64,000 nucleotides of DNA from Bacteroidota bacterium (GTDB taxonomy: Bacteria; Bacteroidota; Bacteroidia; AKYH767-A; OLB10): NCBI GenBank assembly GCA_016699635.1, contig CP064983.1, positions 682,001 through 746,000 on the forward strand. The letters run 5' to 3'. The position numbers were made by a program, and so were the translations under genes. Shown piece by piece: positions 45,200 through 52,933 of the stretch (position 1 is its first letter; every line of letters starts with the position of its first letter). The notes under the pieces were generated by a model. That model was not told the DNA's origin, did no database searches, and was given only the letters and a program-made list of their open reading frames with translations.

Positions 45200-45267
45200 T
45201 CCCGATAGCGATCGGGAGGAGGTTTTGTGCGTGAGCGGTGCCATGCACCGACCCCGATAATTATCGG
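45200..45267. repeat. Cluster of three palindromes (REP-like)
   Basis: Three perfect inverted repeats in 68 bp: TCCCGAT-AGCG-ATCGGGA (45200-45217), CGGTGC-CAT-GCACCG (45236-45250) and CCGATAATTATCGG (45254-45267). The first and third share the CCGAT/ATCGG arms. They may be REP-like elements or, read on the minus strand, a terminator region for maeB, which ends 70 bp to the right. Confidence 0.6.
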
Positions 45268-45337
45268 AGAAACTATTGTAAAAGTTACTGCAGTTTGTGT
45301 TCTAAAAAATTATCTACTCAAACAAGACGTTTAACCA

Positions 45338-45793
45338 CTACTGCTGTTTTCTGCTTTGCGCATCAATAACAGCAATTGTTACCATGTTTACTATGTCGCG
45401 GACGCTGCTGCCGAGTTGCAGAATGTGTACCGGCTTTTTCATGCCAAGAAGTACAGGACCAATAGCCTCTGCTGCCTCCATAGATTGCAGAAGTTTGTAG
45501 GCAATGTTTCCGGCATCGAGGTTTGGAAAGATGAGTGTGTTGACACCACCGTTAATGAGCTCACAAAACGGATAGCTGTCATGCAGCATCTGCATGTTGA
45601 GTGCAAAGTTTGCCTGCATTTCGCCATCTACTATCATACCCGGAAATTTGTCGTGTAATATTTCTACAGCTTTTCTGATGCGAATAGCTGAAGGATCGTT
45701 TGAAGTGCCGAAGTTGGAGAATGACAAGAGTGCAATGCGCGGCTTTATGTTGAACTGCTGCACGGCTTTGGCTGTGAGCAAGGTTATTTCCAC
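45338..45793 (-). CDS. maeB: NADP-malic enzyme MaeB, phosphotransacetylase-like C-terminal fragment
   Basis: The last 150 or so codons of MaeB: ITLLTAKAVQQFNIKPRIALLSFSNFG, PGMIVDGEMQANFAL, VNTLIFPNLDAGNIAYKLLQ and VHILQLGSSVRDIVNM, all typical of the phosphate acetyltransferase-like domain fused to this class of malic enzyme, where it is regulatory rather than catalytic. The frame is lost from the preceding fragment at a run of six A (near 45848), where seven would read MMTKKYFVFADTTIN. Confidence 0.9.
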   Translation of the reverse strand: MEITLLTAKAVQQFNIKPRIALLSFSNFGTSNDPSAIRIRKAVEILHDKFPGMIVDGEMQANFALNMQMLHDSYPFCELINGGVNTLIFPNLDAGNIAYKLLQSMEAAEAIGPVLLGMKKPVHILQLGSSVRDIVNMVTIAVIDAQSRKQQ

Positions 45794-45813
45794 CAGATCT
45801 TCTGATGTAGGAT

Positions 45814-46998
45814 TTACATTGATGGTGGTGTCGGCAAAAACAAAGTATTTTTTGTCATCATAATGTACATACCTGCAACACGAGTTCCATGTTCCTGCAC
45901 ACCGATGATTCGTAATGCCGGACGGATGGTGTCGGCATAGTTACGTGTGAGGCCTGAGATGAGTGCATCGGCCTGTCCGGTTTCTACCATCATGGCACCG
46001 TAGTAGTTTCTTTCGCGCATTACTTTTTTAGCTTCGTAAACGGAGAAGCCTCTGCGTTTTGCTTTTTCGAAAAAGAGTTCGCCAAAGGTGTTGAGGTGTT
46101 CGGTGTCAACACGAGGGTCAACGATGGGAATGTCTGTTATATCAATGTGGTTTTCTGTGACGATTTGTGTTATTCGCTCGCGGTTGCCGAGCAAAATTGG
46201 TCGTGCAATTCCTTCTTCTTTGACCTGTTGTGCAGCTTTAAGAATTTTGTAGTTGTCGGCTTCTGCAAAGACTATGCGTTGCGGATTTTGTTTGGCTCGT
46301 GTTACAATTGCACGAATGAGTTTATTATCGAGGTTGAGACGTTTTTTGAGGTCTTCTACATAGTGTTCCCAGTTGGTGATGCTGACTTGTGCCACACCTG
46401 TTTCCATAGCAGCACGTGCAACGGCAGGTGCAACGGTATAAATCAATCGTGGGTCAAGTGGTTTGGGGATAATGTATTCGGGGCCGTACTGCAGATTTTT
46501 TGTGTTGTAAGCAAGGTTTACCATTTCGGGAACTGGCTGTCGTGCCAACTGCGCAATTGCATGCACCGCTGCCAGTTTCATCTCTTCGTTGATTTTTGTT
46601 GCACGCACATCTAAGGCTCCTCTGAAAATAAATGGAAAACCAATTACGTTATTTACCTGATTGGGAAAGTCGCTGCGGCCTGTTGCCATGATTACATCTT
46701 CGCGTGCACTCTTGGCATCGGGATAAGTAATTTCCGGATTGGGATTGGCCATAGCAAAAACAACAGGTTTGTCGGCCATAGATTTGAGCATGTCGGCACT
46801 GAGGATATTTCCTTTGCTGAGACCAATAAATACATCGGCACCGCGCATGGCTTCTTCAAGCGTGTTTATGTTTCTATCAGTTGCAAATTCTCTTTTGTTG
46901 GCATCTAACCCTTCGCGGTCTTTTCTGATAACACCGGTACTGTCGAGCATGGTGATGTTTTTTTCTGCGCACCAAGCGAAACAAAAAGTTTGGTACAT
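45814..46998 (-). CDS. maeB: NADP-malic enzyme MaeB, middle fragment
   Basis: 394 codons: end of the NAD(P)-binding malic domain (AEKNITMLDSTGVI, GLSKGNILSADMLKSM, VVFAMANPNPEI, ATGRSDFPNQVNNVIGFPFIFRGALDVRA) and the start of the phosphotransacetylase-like domain (NPQRIVFAEADNYKIL, RNYYGAMMVETGQADALISG). MaeB decarboxylates malate oxidatively to pyruvate. The first dozen residues (MYQTFCFAWC) are out of frame. Confidence 0.9.
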   Translation of the reverse strand: MYQTFCFAWCAEKNITMLDSTGVIRKDREGLDANKREFATDRNINTLEEAMRGADVFIGLSKGNILSADMLKSMADKPVVFAMANPNPEITYPDAKSAREDVIMATGRSDFPNQVNNVIGFPFIFRGALDVRATKINEEMKLAAVHAIAQLARQPVPEMVNLAYNTKNLQYGPEYIIPKPLDPRLIYTVAPAVARAAMETGVAQVSITNWEHYVEDLKKRLNLDNKLIRAIVTRAKQNPQRIVFAEADNYKILKAAQQVKEEGIARPILLGNRERITQIVTENHIDITDIPIVDPRVDTEHLNTFGELFFEKAKRRGFSVYEAKKVMRERNYYGAMMVETGQADALISGLTRNYADTIRPALRIIGVQEHGTRVAGMYIMMTKNTLFLPTPPSM

Positions 46999-47035
46999 GA
47001 AATTGCAGAAGCACCTGCACCATTGACAACAATTT

Positions 47036-47329
47036 TTACGAGATCAATTTTTTGTTTACAATATCTAATGCATTGATGAGTGCTGCACCGCTGATGATGG
47101 CAGTGCCATGCTGATCGTCATGCATTACAGGAATGTTCAACTCATTCTTTAACCTACTTTCAATTTCAAAACATTCTGGTGCTTTAATGTCTTCGAGGTT
47201 TATGCCACCGAAAGTTGGTGAAATGGCTTTTACTGTTTTTACAAAATCGTCAACGTTTGTTTGATTGATTTCGATATCGAATACATCAATGTCTGCAAAT
47301 ATTTTAAACAGCAGTCCCTTACCTTCCAT
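47036..47329 (-). CDS. maeB: NADP-malic enzyme MaeB, second fragment
   Basis: Malic N-terminal domain, second half: MEGKGLLFKIFADIDVFDIEI, FGGINLEDIKAPECFEIE, MHDDQHGTAIISGAALINAL. These carry metal- and malate-binding residues (Asp in HDDQHGT). The preceding frame would read FEASKPVMEGKG across a one-base indel near 47350. At the downstream end an A-run near 47045 breaks the frame before LVKIVVNGAGASAIS. Confidence 0.88.
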   Translation of the reverse strand: MEGKGLLFKIFADIDVFDIEINQTNVDDFVKTVKAISPTFGGINLEDIKAPECFEIESRLKNELNIPVMHDDQHGTAIISGAALINALDIVNKKLIS

Positions 47330-47592
47330 GACAGGTTTTGATGCTTCGAACTAATGTTGCCAAGACCAAGTACGGCAGTGCCGTTAGAAATTACGGCAAC
47401 AAGATTTCCTTTGGCAGTGTATTTATAAACGTTGTCAATGTCTTTTTCAATTTCAAGACAAGGCTCTGCAACACCGGGCGAATAGGCTAATGATAAATCG
47501 CGCTGTGAGCTATAAGGCTTACTGGGTATCACTTCAATTTTGCCCGGACGACCTGAGGCATGATAATCGAGTGCTTCTTTATTAACTGTCAT
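47239..47592 (-). CDS. maeB: NADP-malic enzyme MaeB, N-terminal fragment
   Basis: The real coding part is about the first 80 codons: EALDYHASGRPGKIEV, SQRDLSLAYSPGVAEPCLEI, YTAKGNLVAVISNGTAVLGLGNI, the conserved malic enzyme N-terminus. After LGNI the frame is wrong. The four MaeB pieces (45338-47592) together encode about 750 residues, the expected length, with at least four single-base indels. It lies upstream of the Kelch gene, ruvA and sprA on the same strand. Confidence 0.88.
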   Translation of the reverse strand: MTVNKEALDYHASGRPGKIEVIPSKPYSSQRDLSLAYSPGVAEPCLEIEKDIDNVYKYTAKGNLVAVISNGTAVLGLGNISSKHQNLSWKVRDCCLKYLQTLMYSISKSIKQTLTIL

Positions 47593-47699
47593 AATTATTT
47601 TTTTTACAAAGTGCTAAAGTAAAGAATACAACATTACGTCATTGCAGAAAATAAACAGATGAGATACTGAATTTAATCAGCTTAAAATAAATTTAAACT

Positions 47700-48203
47700 T
47701 TAAATACCGATTTTGGCAACAGGAGTTTTGAGAAGTGCCATGCTCAATGCAGTGAATGCGGCTTCACACCCTTTATGTCCGTGAGTGCCTCCACAACGTT
47801 CAAGTGCTTGATGTTCGTTGTCGGTAGTGAGTACGCCAAAAATTACAGGCTTGCCAAATTTTAACGAAACATGATTGAGTCCATTGGCAACAGCATTGCA
47901 GATAAAATCAAAATGACGTGTCTCGCCCTGAATGACACAACCCAGTGCAATAACAACATCAGGAGCATGTTGTTGAAAAAGCCATTGTGCACCTGCAGTA
48001 AGTTCATAGCTACCCGGCACCTGAATAGTGATGAGGTTATTTTCTTTTACAGAAGATTTTTTAAGGACATCAGCGGCTCCGTCAAAAAGTTTTGAGGTGA
48101 TTTTATTATTCCAACTTGCTGTAACAATTCCAACTTTTACCGAAGATGCATCAGGATATTCAGCAGGGTTATAGAGAGAATTATTTTCCTGATATAATGC
48201 CAT
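47700..48203 (-). CDS. ribH: 6,7-dimethyl-8-ribityllumazine synthase
   Basis: 167 residues, intact. RibH condenses 5-amino-6-ribitylaminouracil with dihydroxybutanone phosphate in riboflavin synthesis. It shows VGIVTASWN, the PGSYEL substrate loop, ALGCVIQGETRHFDFI with the catalytic His, and FGVLTTDNEHQALERCGG followed by HKGCEAA. It is about 7 bp downstream of the TPR gene and probably cotranscribed with it. Confidence 0.96.
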   Translation of the reverse strand: MALYQENNSLYNPAEYPDASSVKVGIVTASWNNKITSKLFDGAADVLKKSSVKENNLITIQVPGSYELTAGAQWLFQQHAPDVVIALGCVIQGETRHFDFICNAVANGLNHVSLKFGKPVIFGVLTTDNEHQALERCGGTHGHKGCEAAFTALSMALLKTPVAKIGI

Positions 48204-48210
48204 GAAAAAA

Positions 48211-48555
48211 TTAGTTCATGTGTGCTTCTGCACGCGCCATGTAGGTTGCAATCTGACGTGCTTCAGTAGAGTTTGGGAAGTCTCTTTTTATTCTGTTATA
48301 AATATCGTAGGCAGATTTATAGTCGTTGTTCAACTCTAAAACCATTGCCTGCTTCATCAGATAAATAGGCGCTGTGAATTGATTCTGATCATAATCTGAA
48401 GCCTTTTTATAAAAGTTCATAGCCTCTTCTTTATTGCCTTTTTCCATGTACGCATCACCAATACATCCTAAAGCAATAGCTCCTGTAATATCGTCTTCTG
48501 CATCGTATTTAGATAAAGCAGTAATAGCATCATCATACTGTCCTTTGCGCAACAA
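48211..48555 (-). CDS. TPR protein, C-terminal fragment
   Basis: 114 codons with two to three tetratricopeptide units (RKGQYDDAITALSKYD, GAIALGCIGDAYMEKGNKEEAMNFYKKA, NNDYKSAYDIYNRIKRDFPNSTEA). It continues the membrane-anchored N-terminal part at 48558-48884. The true frame enters near 48640 as GDGNFPGFEEIISSYG, after a run of three A that should be four. Confidence 0.8.
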   Translation of the reverse strand: MLRKGQYDDAITALSKYDAEDDITGAIALGCIGDAYMEKGNKEEAMNFYKKASDYDQNQFTAPIYLMKQAMVLELNNDYKSAYDIYNRIKRDFPNSTEARQIATYMARAEAHMN

Positions 48556-48557
48556 AC

Positions 48558-48884
48558 TTACACCAAGGTAGTAGTGTGCCAGATTAGCTGACTTTGATGA
48601 ACCATAGCTGGAAATAATTTCTTCAAAGCCGGGAAAATTTCCATCACCTTTGATACTTTATCCAAAGAATCGTTTTTGAAATAATATTCAGCCATGAACA
48701 TTTGTTTCTCGGCATTAGCCTGCTGCGGCTTTACGATAAATTGATTGTATGCAAAATATCCGCCAACCAATACCACTGCAACTACAAGAATTATGGTCAG
48801 ACTTTTTTTGTTTTCGTGTATATAGGATTCAGCCCTATCTAAGGATTCTTCTACATCAAAACCGGTTGATTTTTTATCAGTCAT
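48558..48884 (-). CDS. Membrane-anchored TPR protein (YfgM-like), N-terminal fragment
   Basis: The start at 48884 (MTDKKSTGFDVEESLDRAESYIHENKKSL) is supported by a promoter box 24 bp upstream. An acidic cytoplasmic stretch is followed by one membrane helix (LTIILVVAVVLVGGYFAYNQF) and the first TPR helix (ANAEKQMFMAEYYFKND). The tail after KVSK is out of frame. The whole protein is about 224 residues, like Bacteroidota YfgM/TPR_21-type proteins, which present a TPR domain outside the inner membrane; its function is unproven. Confidence 0.8.
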   Translation of the reverse strand: MTDKKSTGFDVEESLDRAESYIHENKKSLTIILVVAVVLVGGYFAYNQFIVKPQQANAEKQMFMAEYYFKNDSLDKVSKVMEIFPALKKLFPAMVHQSQLIWHTTTLV

Positions 48885-48908
48885 TGTTTCTGCAAAAATT
48901 TGAGCGGG

Positions 48909-48916
48909 CAAAGATA
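48909..48916 (-). promoter_or_regulatory. Promoter -7 box for the TPR-ribH unit
   Basis: The minus strand reads TATCTTTG, 24 bp ahead of the TPR gene ATG at 48884. Confidence 0.55.
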
Positions 48917-48973
48917 GTTTTTTTTCTGAAATATCAGGCATTCTATTATAACGCCTAATTAGCTCAAATTCAA

Positions 48974-49849
48974 CTATGTAAGAGGTGTGCAATAAATATC
49001 AAAATGCTGTTCGGCAAAGTTATAATCTTCCGTTATGTTTTCCTGAGTGTCCACTCTTACACTGTGGTAATTCAGCTCATTTAATATTTGGATGAGCTCT
49101 TTTGCAGAAGAGCCTGCTCTTTTAAGTAATGAATCGCTGACTTCAATAAACATCTTAGGCTTAAAATTCCGAAAAGTATTTACACCACCTTTAAGAACAA
49201 AAACTTCAAATCCTTCTGTGTCTATTTTCAGAAAATCGAGTTTTGACAGATTATGTTCAGCAACGAACTTATCAATTGTTGTGACAGCAACTTTTATAGC
49301 ATTGTTTGCATCCTTACTGATAAATGCACCACCTGAATGGTTTTTGTCTTCAACTACAAACGACAACTGACTTTCAACGTCAGCCATACCTAAATTAAAG
49401 GTTTCAATATTATTGAAATTATTGAGGCTTACATTTCTATTCAGTCGCTGAAAAACATCTGGCGAAGGTTCAAAGGCATAAATTGATCCTGTGCCATTTA
49501 ATTTTTTTGCAATTTGTAAAACCGAATCTCCAATGTTAGCACCTATATCAAAAACTATCATTCCTGCTTGAATGTTTTTAAGCAAACTTGTACGACTAAA
49601 ATCACTCAAGTCGTGCATGCCAAAATAAATTCCGTGGTCGAGATAATCATTTATTTGAAGTTGATAGTTTATACCATGTCGTGTACAAATACGGATATCT
49701 TTCGGGCTATATAAATTCTGGTTACCAATTAATTTACGCGCAAAACTATTTTTGCTTTTCGATTGTTTGACCAGCCATTTTTCAACTTTTGGAATCCGAT
49801 TCACTAAACGAAAAACATTAAATAATTGTGTTCTTAATGGCACTGACAT
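48974..49849 (-). CDS. FkbM-family SAM-dependent methyltransferase
   Basis: About 291 residues from the ATG at 49849 (MSVPLRTQLFN); an in-frame TTG seven codons upstream is less likely. The FkbM domain shows as MIVFDIGANIGDSVLQIAKKL (SAM motif I), YAFEPSPDVFQRLNRNV, LDFLKIDTEGFEVFVLKGG and PKMFIEVSD. Members O-methylate sugars of surface glycans or secondary metabolites; the substrate is not identifiable. It stands alone upstream of the TPR gene, with 90 bp between. Confidence 0.85.
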   Translation of the reverse strand: MSVPLRTQLFNVFRLVNRIPKVEKWLVKQSKSKNSFARKLIGNQNLYSPKDIRICTRHGINYQLQINDYLDHGIYFGMHDLSDFSRTSLLKNIQAGMIVFDIGANIGDSVLQIAKKLNGTGSIYAFEPSPDVFQRLNRNVSLNNFNNIETFNLGMADVESQLSFVVEDKNHSGGAFISKDANNAIKVAVTTIDKFVAEHNLSKLDFLKIDTEGFEVFVLKGGVNTFRNFKPKMFIEVSDSLLKRAGSSAKELIQILNELNYHSVRVDTQENITEDYNFAEQHFDIYCTPLT

Positions 49850-49980
49850 AGCAATATAAATCTTTCGCAAATATATTGTGTAAGATTGAAAAACAGTACT
49901 TCAATCTGTCATTTTTCTTTTACTCTAACCTCGAAAATAGTCAGTAGCAATATTTTAAGATTCAATTGCATCAGTAATTC

Positions 49981-51345
49981 TCAATTCATATTGGAATTCT
50001 CGGCCTCACGTTTCTGTGTAATTCTCTTAGTCTCTGCAGAGTTTATATCTACCTGATAATACTTTGCCCAACCATTGTTGAGTGAAAAAACAATTTGTTT
50101 GCTTAGGATTTTTTCAAGCCAAAGTGGGACAAAAAATCCTCTGTCGGGTCTAAGATAATCATAGTAATGATGGTCGTCACAGGCGCTGTCATCATACGCA
50201 TGTCGTGCAGCAAAGTCGCCACAAAAAGTTGCCCAAGGAAGTCCTACACAACCTAAAACAAAATGCAACCATTTTTTATTTTCGTCACGTGCAATAGTTG
50301 GCAATAAATCGCGGGTACAATCTATTCTTCCGGGCCAATACTGAACAAATTCAAGGTTACTTAACTGAGGAAATTTCTGTTTGAATTTTCTGATAACGCG
50401 ATCAATAACAATTGAAGAGTTGACATCCTGTTTTGAAAAAGTAGTCAGCATATCACCTCCACCCAACAACAAACGGTTGCTTCCTAAAAGTCTGAAGTAG
50501 GAATACACCACATCAGTATCCCAACACTGAAATTTACCTGATGGAAACATGTTAGCAATCATGGAATCGCTCATGGGTTCGCTTACGGAAAGGAATGTTT
50601 GTGCATGATATACTTTGTCTGCATAGTGTGTTAATTCATGCTGCAACTTATCTGCACAAAAAATAACCTGGTCTGCTTTAACTGAGCCTAAGTGTGTTCT
50701 GACACAATGATCTTCAATTTTTACAACTTCTGACGACTCATAAATTTCAATACCATTTTCAAGTAACAGTTTTTTCATCCCTTGGCAATACAAAAGTGCA
50801 TCAATACCAAAAGTGCCCGTATAACGAACTGCGCCTGAGTATGCTTCTGAACCAATAATACTTTTAATGTTCTCTTTGGTATAAATTTGCTGATCAAACT
50901 TCAATAATTTTCTGGATTCCATTTCTTCAATGATGTCTTGCAAGCCACTTTTGCCAATACCTAAAAACAAACTATCCTGCACCTGAAAATCGCAACCAAT
51001 TTTATTAGTCTCAATAATATGATGTATCATTTTTACTCCTGTAGTTGCAATTTTCCAAAGGTCAGCTGCGCCTGTAATCCCAAATCTACGAATCAACTGT
51101 GACAATTCTAATTCACTGTCGGGAGTTAAAAACCCAGCACTTTTACCAGACGTATCGCCACCACAAATATTTTTTTCAAGAATAACTACTTTTAGTTTTT
51201 TATCCATGAGTCTGTGTGCAGCAGCAAGGCCGGCAGCACCAGCCCCCACAATTACAACATCTGCTTTTATATCACCTTTAAGGGGAGGTAAAATTGATTC
51301 TTCTGTCCCAAGTAATGTGGTGAACCACCAGTTTTGTAATTTCAT
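49981..51345 (-). CDS. FAD-dependent oxidoreductase (DAO/PuuB family)
   Basis: 454 residues: N-terminal FAD-binding VVIVGAGAAGLAAAHRL and the acidic VVILEKN, GGDTSGKSAGFLTPDSE after it, the middle SVKADQVIFCAD, and the C-terminal WPGRIDCTRDLLPTIAR and GLPWATFCGDFAA. It belongs to the D-amino-acid-oxidase/gamma-glutamylputrescine-oxidase-like class that oxidises amines with oxygen; the substrate is unknown. The C-terminal part has an unusual Tyr/Asp/His-rich stretch (YDDSACDDHHYYDYLRPDRG). It is divergent from the acetyltransferase at 51572, with 226 AT-rich bp between. Confidence 0.82.
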   Translation of the reverse strand: MKLQNWWFTTLLGTEESILPPLKGDIKADVVIVGAGAAGLAAAHRLMDKKLKVVILEKNICGGDTSGKSAGFLTPDSELELSQLIRRFGITGAADLWKIATTGVKMIHHIIETNKIGCDFQVQDSLFLGIGKSGLQDIIEEMESRKLLKFDQQIYTKENIKSIIGSEAYSGAVRYTGTFGIDALLYCQGMKKLLLENGIEIYESSEVVKIEDHCVRTHLGSVKADQVIFCADKLQHELTHYADKVYHAQTFLSVSEPMSDSMIANMFPSGKFQCWDTDVVYSYFRLLGSNRLLLGGGDMLTTFSKQDVNSSIVIDRVIRKFKQKFPQLSNLEFVQYWPGRIDCTRDLLPTIARDENKKWLHFVLGCVGLPWATFCGDFAARHAYDDSACDDHHYYDYLRPDRGFFVPLWLEKILSKQIVFSLNNGWAKYYQVDINSAETKRITQKREAENSNMN

Positions 51346-51571
51346 ATAGTTAATATTTTTTAAGAAAATTAATCATTGTAGTATTAACAGTCAAGAACAA
51401 ACTACAAATTATACCCTACAAACTTAAAGTTGTTTTCTGAAAAATATATTAATAAATAAATAAATTAAAAGATAGTAAAATAAAATGCAATCATAAATAA
51501 ATTACATCAATCTTTTTAGTTACTTTGAATGCTGTCTTCACATTTTCACAGCAATAGTTTACATAAGTAAT

Positions 51572-52036
51572 ATGGTGTTAAAAATTAAAATAGAAAGAAC
51601 AACATCTAAAGATATTAACTATATCAAATTAGTAGCAGAATTAGATAAAGATTTAAAAGCTAAAAATGGAGATAAAAATGATTTCTTTGCACAATACAAC
51701 AAATCAGGCAACATTAATCATGTAATAGTGGCATACATTAATGAAAAGCCGGTAGGCTGCGGTGCATTTAAAGAATATAATTCAACCACTGTTGAGATAA
51801 AAAGAATGTATGTAAAAACAGAACTACGTGGTCAGGGAATTGCATTAACAATCTTAAACGCACTAGAGAAATGGGCATCAGAATTAAATTACAATGAATG
51901 TATTCTTGAAACAGGAGATAAAATGGCAGAAGCTATTGGACTCTATCAAAAACATAATTATAAAAGAATTAAAAATTATGGTCAGTATGAAAACGTTGCA
52001 AGCAGCTTTTGTTTCAGCAAATCAATAATTACCTAA
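51572..52036 (+). CDS. GNAT-family N-acetyltransferase
   Basis: 154 residues with the GNAT core: KPVGCGAFKEYNSTTVEIKRMYV (strands 4-5), the acetyl-CoA loop RGQGIALTILNALEKWA and a C-terminal ETGDKMAEAIGLYQKHNYK. Acceptor unknown. It is followed at 55 bp by the TMEM175-like gene on the same strand. Confidence 0.85.
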   Translation: MVLKIKIERTTSKDINYIKLVAELDKDLKAKNGDKNDFFAQYNKSGNINHVIVAYINEKPVGCGAFKEYNSTTVEIKRMYVKTELRGQGIALTILNALEKWASELNYNECILETGDKMAEAIGLYQKHNYKRIKNYGQYENVASSFCFSKSIIT

Positions 52037-52091
52037 ATGAATAATACTTTAAAAACTAAATTATAAATAAATCACCTGACATAAAATCAAA

Positions 52092-52682
52092 ATGAACAAA
52101 ACAAGATTAGAGGCATTTAGCGATGGTGTGCTTGCAATCATCATCACCATCATGGTATTAGAATTAAAAGTACCTCATGAAACAAGTATTAAAGCACTAC
52201 TTATTCTATGGCCGGTCTTCTTCAGTTACATCATCAGTTTTATTTATGTTGGTATTTATTGGGGCAATCATCATCATTTGCTGCATACAATACATCATGT
52301 AAATGGAAAAGTAATCTGGGCAAATATGGGTTTGCTTTTTTGCCTATCGTTACTTCCATTTACAAGCGCATGGATGGGTGAAAATATTCCTGAAAAAATT
52401 CCATTGATGCTTTATTCAATTAACCTTGCAGTATGTGCAGTTGCTTTCTACTTACTTCAAATGTGTGTTTTACCGCAATACACAACCACAAGTAAACTAA
52501 TTGACGCTGTTAAGAAACAAAAAACAAAAGGAATGATATCGCTAGGTATTTATATTGCAGCATCAGTGGCTGCGCTTATCTTACCATGGTTAAGCGTAGT
52601 ATTAATTATTATTCCGGCAATACTTTGGGTAATTCCTGATAAAAATATTGAAGCTGCCCTTTCTGAAGAAAACAACAAGTAA
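52092..52682 (+). CDS. TMEM175-family (DUF1211) membrane protein
   Basis: 196 residues with six predicted helices. Helix 1 carries the family signature RLEAFSDGVLAIIITIMVLEL (FSDG), which lines the pore of bacterial TMEM175-type potassium channels; the second helix pair has NHHHLLH. A prokaryotic TMEM175 forms a tetrameric K+-permeable channel of the inner membrane. That activity is inferred here from family only. Confidence 0.85.
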   Translation: MNKTRLEAFSDGVLAIIITIMVLELKVPHETSIKALLILWPVFFSYIISFIYVGIYWGNHHHLLHTIHHVNGKVIWANMGLLFCLSLLPFTSAWMGENIPEKIPLMLYSINLAVCAVAFYLLQMCVLPQYTTTSKLIDAVKKQKTKGMISLGIYIAASVAALILPWLSVVLIIIPAILWVIPDKNIEAALSEENNK

Positions 52683-52836
52683 GATTTATCTGAGTTAACT
52701 CATTAAACTAAATACAGTGAGTTAGTTTATCTCTTTTAATCAAACAAATGAGTTGAGATAAATTCAATTGGATAATTTAAATTACCAAACAGCATTTATC
52801 AGATTCTTTTGGCTGCAATCACCAAAAACTGACGAC

Positions 52837-52856
52837 TTACTGACAAAAATCAGTAA
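52837..52856 (+). promoter_or_regulatory. CRP/FNR-type palindrome upstream of ric
   Basis: TTACTGA-CAAAAA-TCAGTAA is a perfect 7-bp inverted repeat with 6-bp spacer, the same geometry as CRP-family sites (TGTGA-N6-TCACA). Its centre is about 61 bp upstream of the transcription start predicted from the TACTTTTG box at 52897, the classical activating position for CRP/FNR regulators. No CRP/FNR gene is in the window. Confidence 0.55.
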
Positions 52857-52896
52857 ATATTAAAAGTATTTCTTTACTTTTATTAAATATATTAAT

Positions 52897-52904
52897 TACT
52901 TTTG
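52897..52904 (+). promoter_or_regulatory. Promoter -7 box for ric
   Basis: TACTTTTG (TAnnTTTG) 29 bp ahead of the ATG at 52934, with no TTTG at -33, as expected if an activator is needed. Confidence 0.55.
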
Positions 52905-52933
52905 TGCCATTATTTAAACAAACACATACTAAT

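Larger units (their letters stand above)
44838..45337. other. Non-coding region with palindromes between the Kelch gene and maeB
   Basis: 500 bp with no plausible gene. It holds a second copy of the AGCCACGGCTGA palindrome (45070-45081), imperfect tandem AAATGTAA words (about 45092-45130) and a cluster of three palindromes at 45200-45267. It resembles the degenerate intergenic repeat DNA often seen in Bacteroidota. Confidence 0.55.

Noticed and set aside
43637..45337. Insertion sequence around the Kelch gene
   Set aside because: No transposase is encoded and no target duplication is evident; only short palindromes are shared by the two sides.
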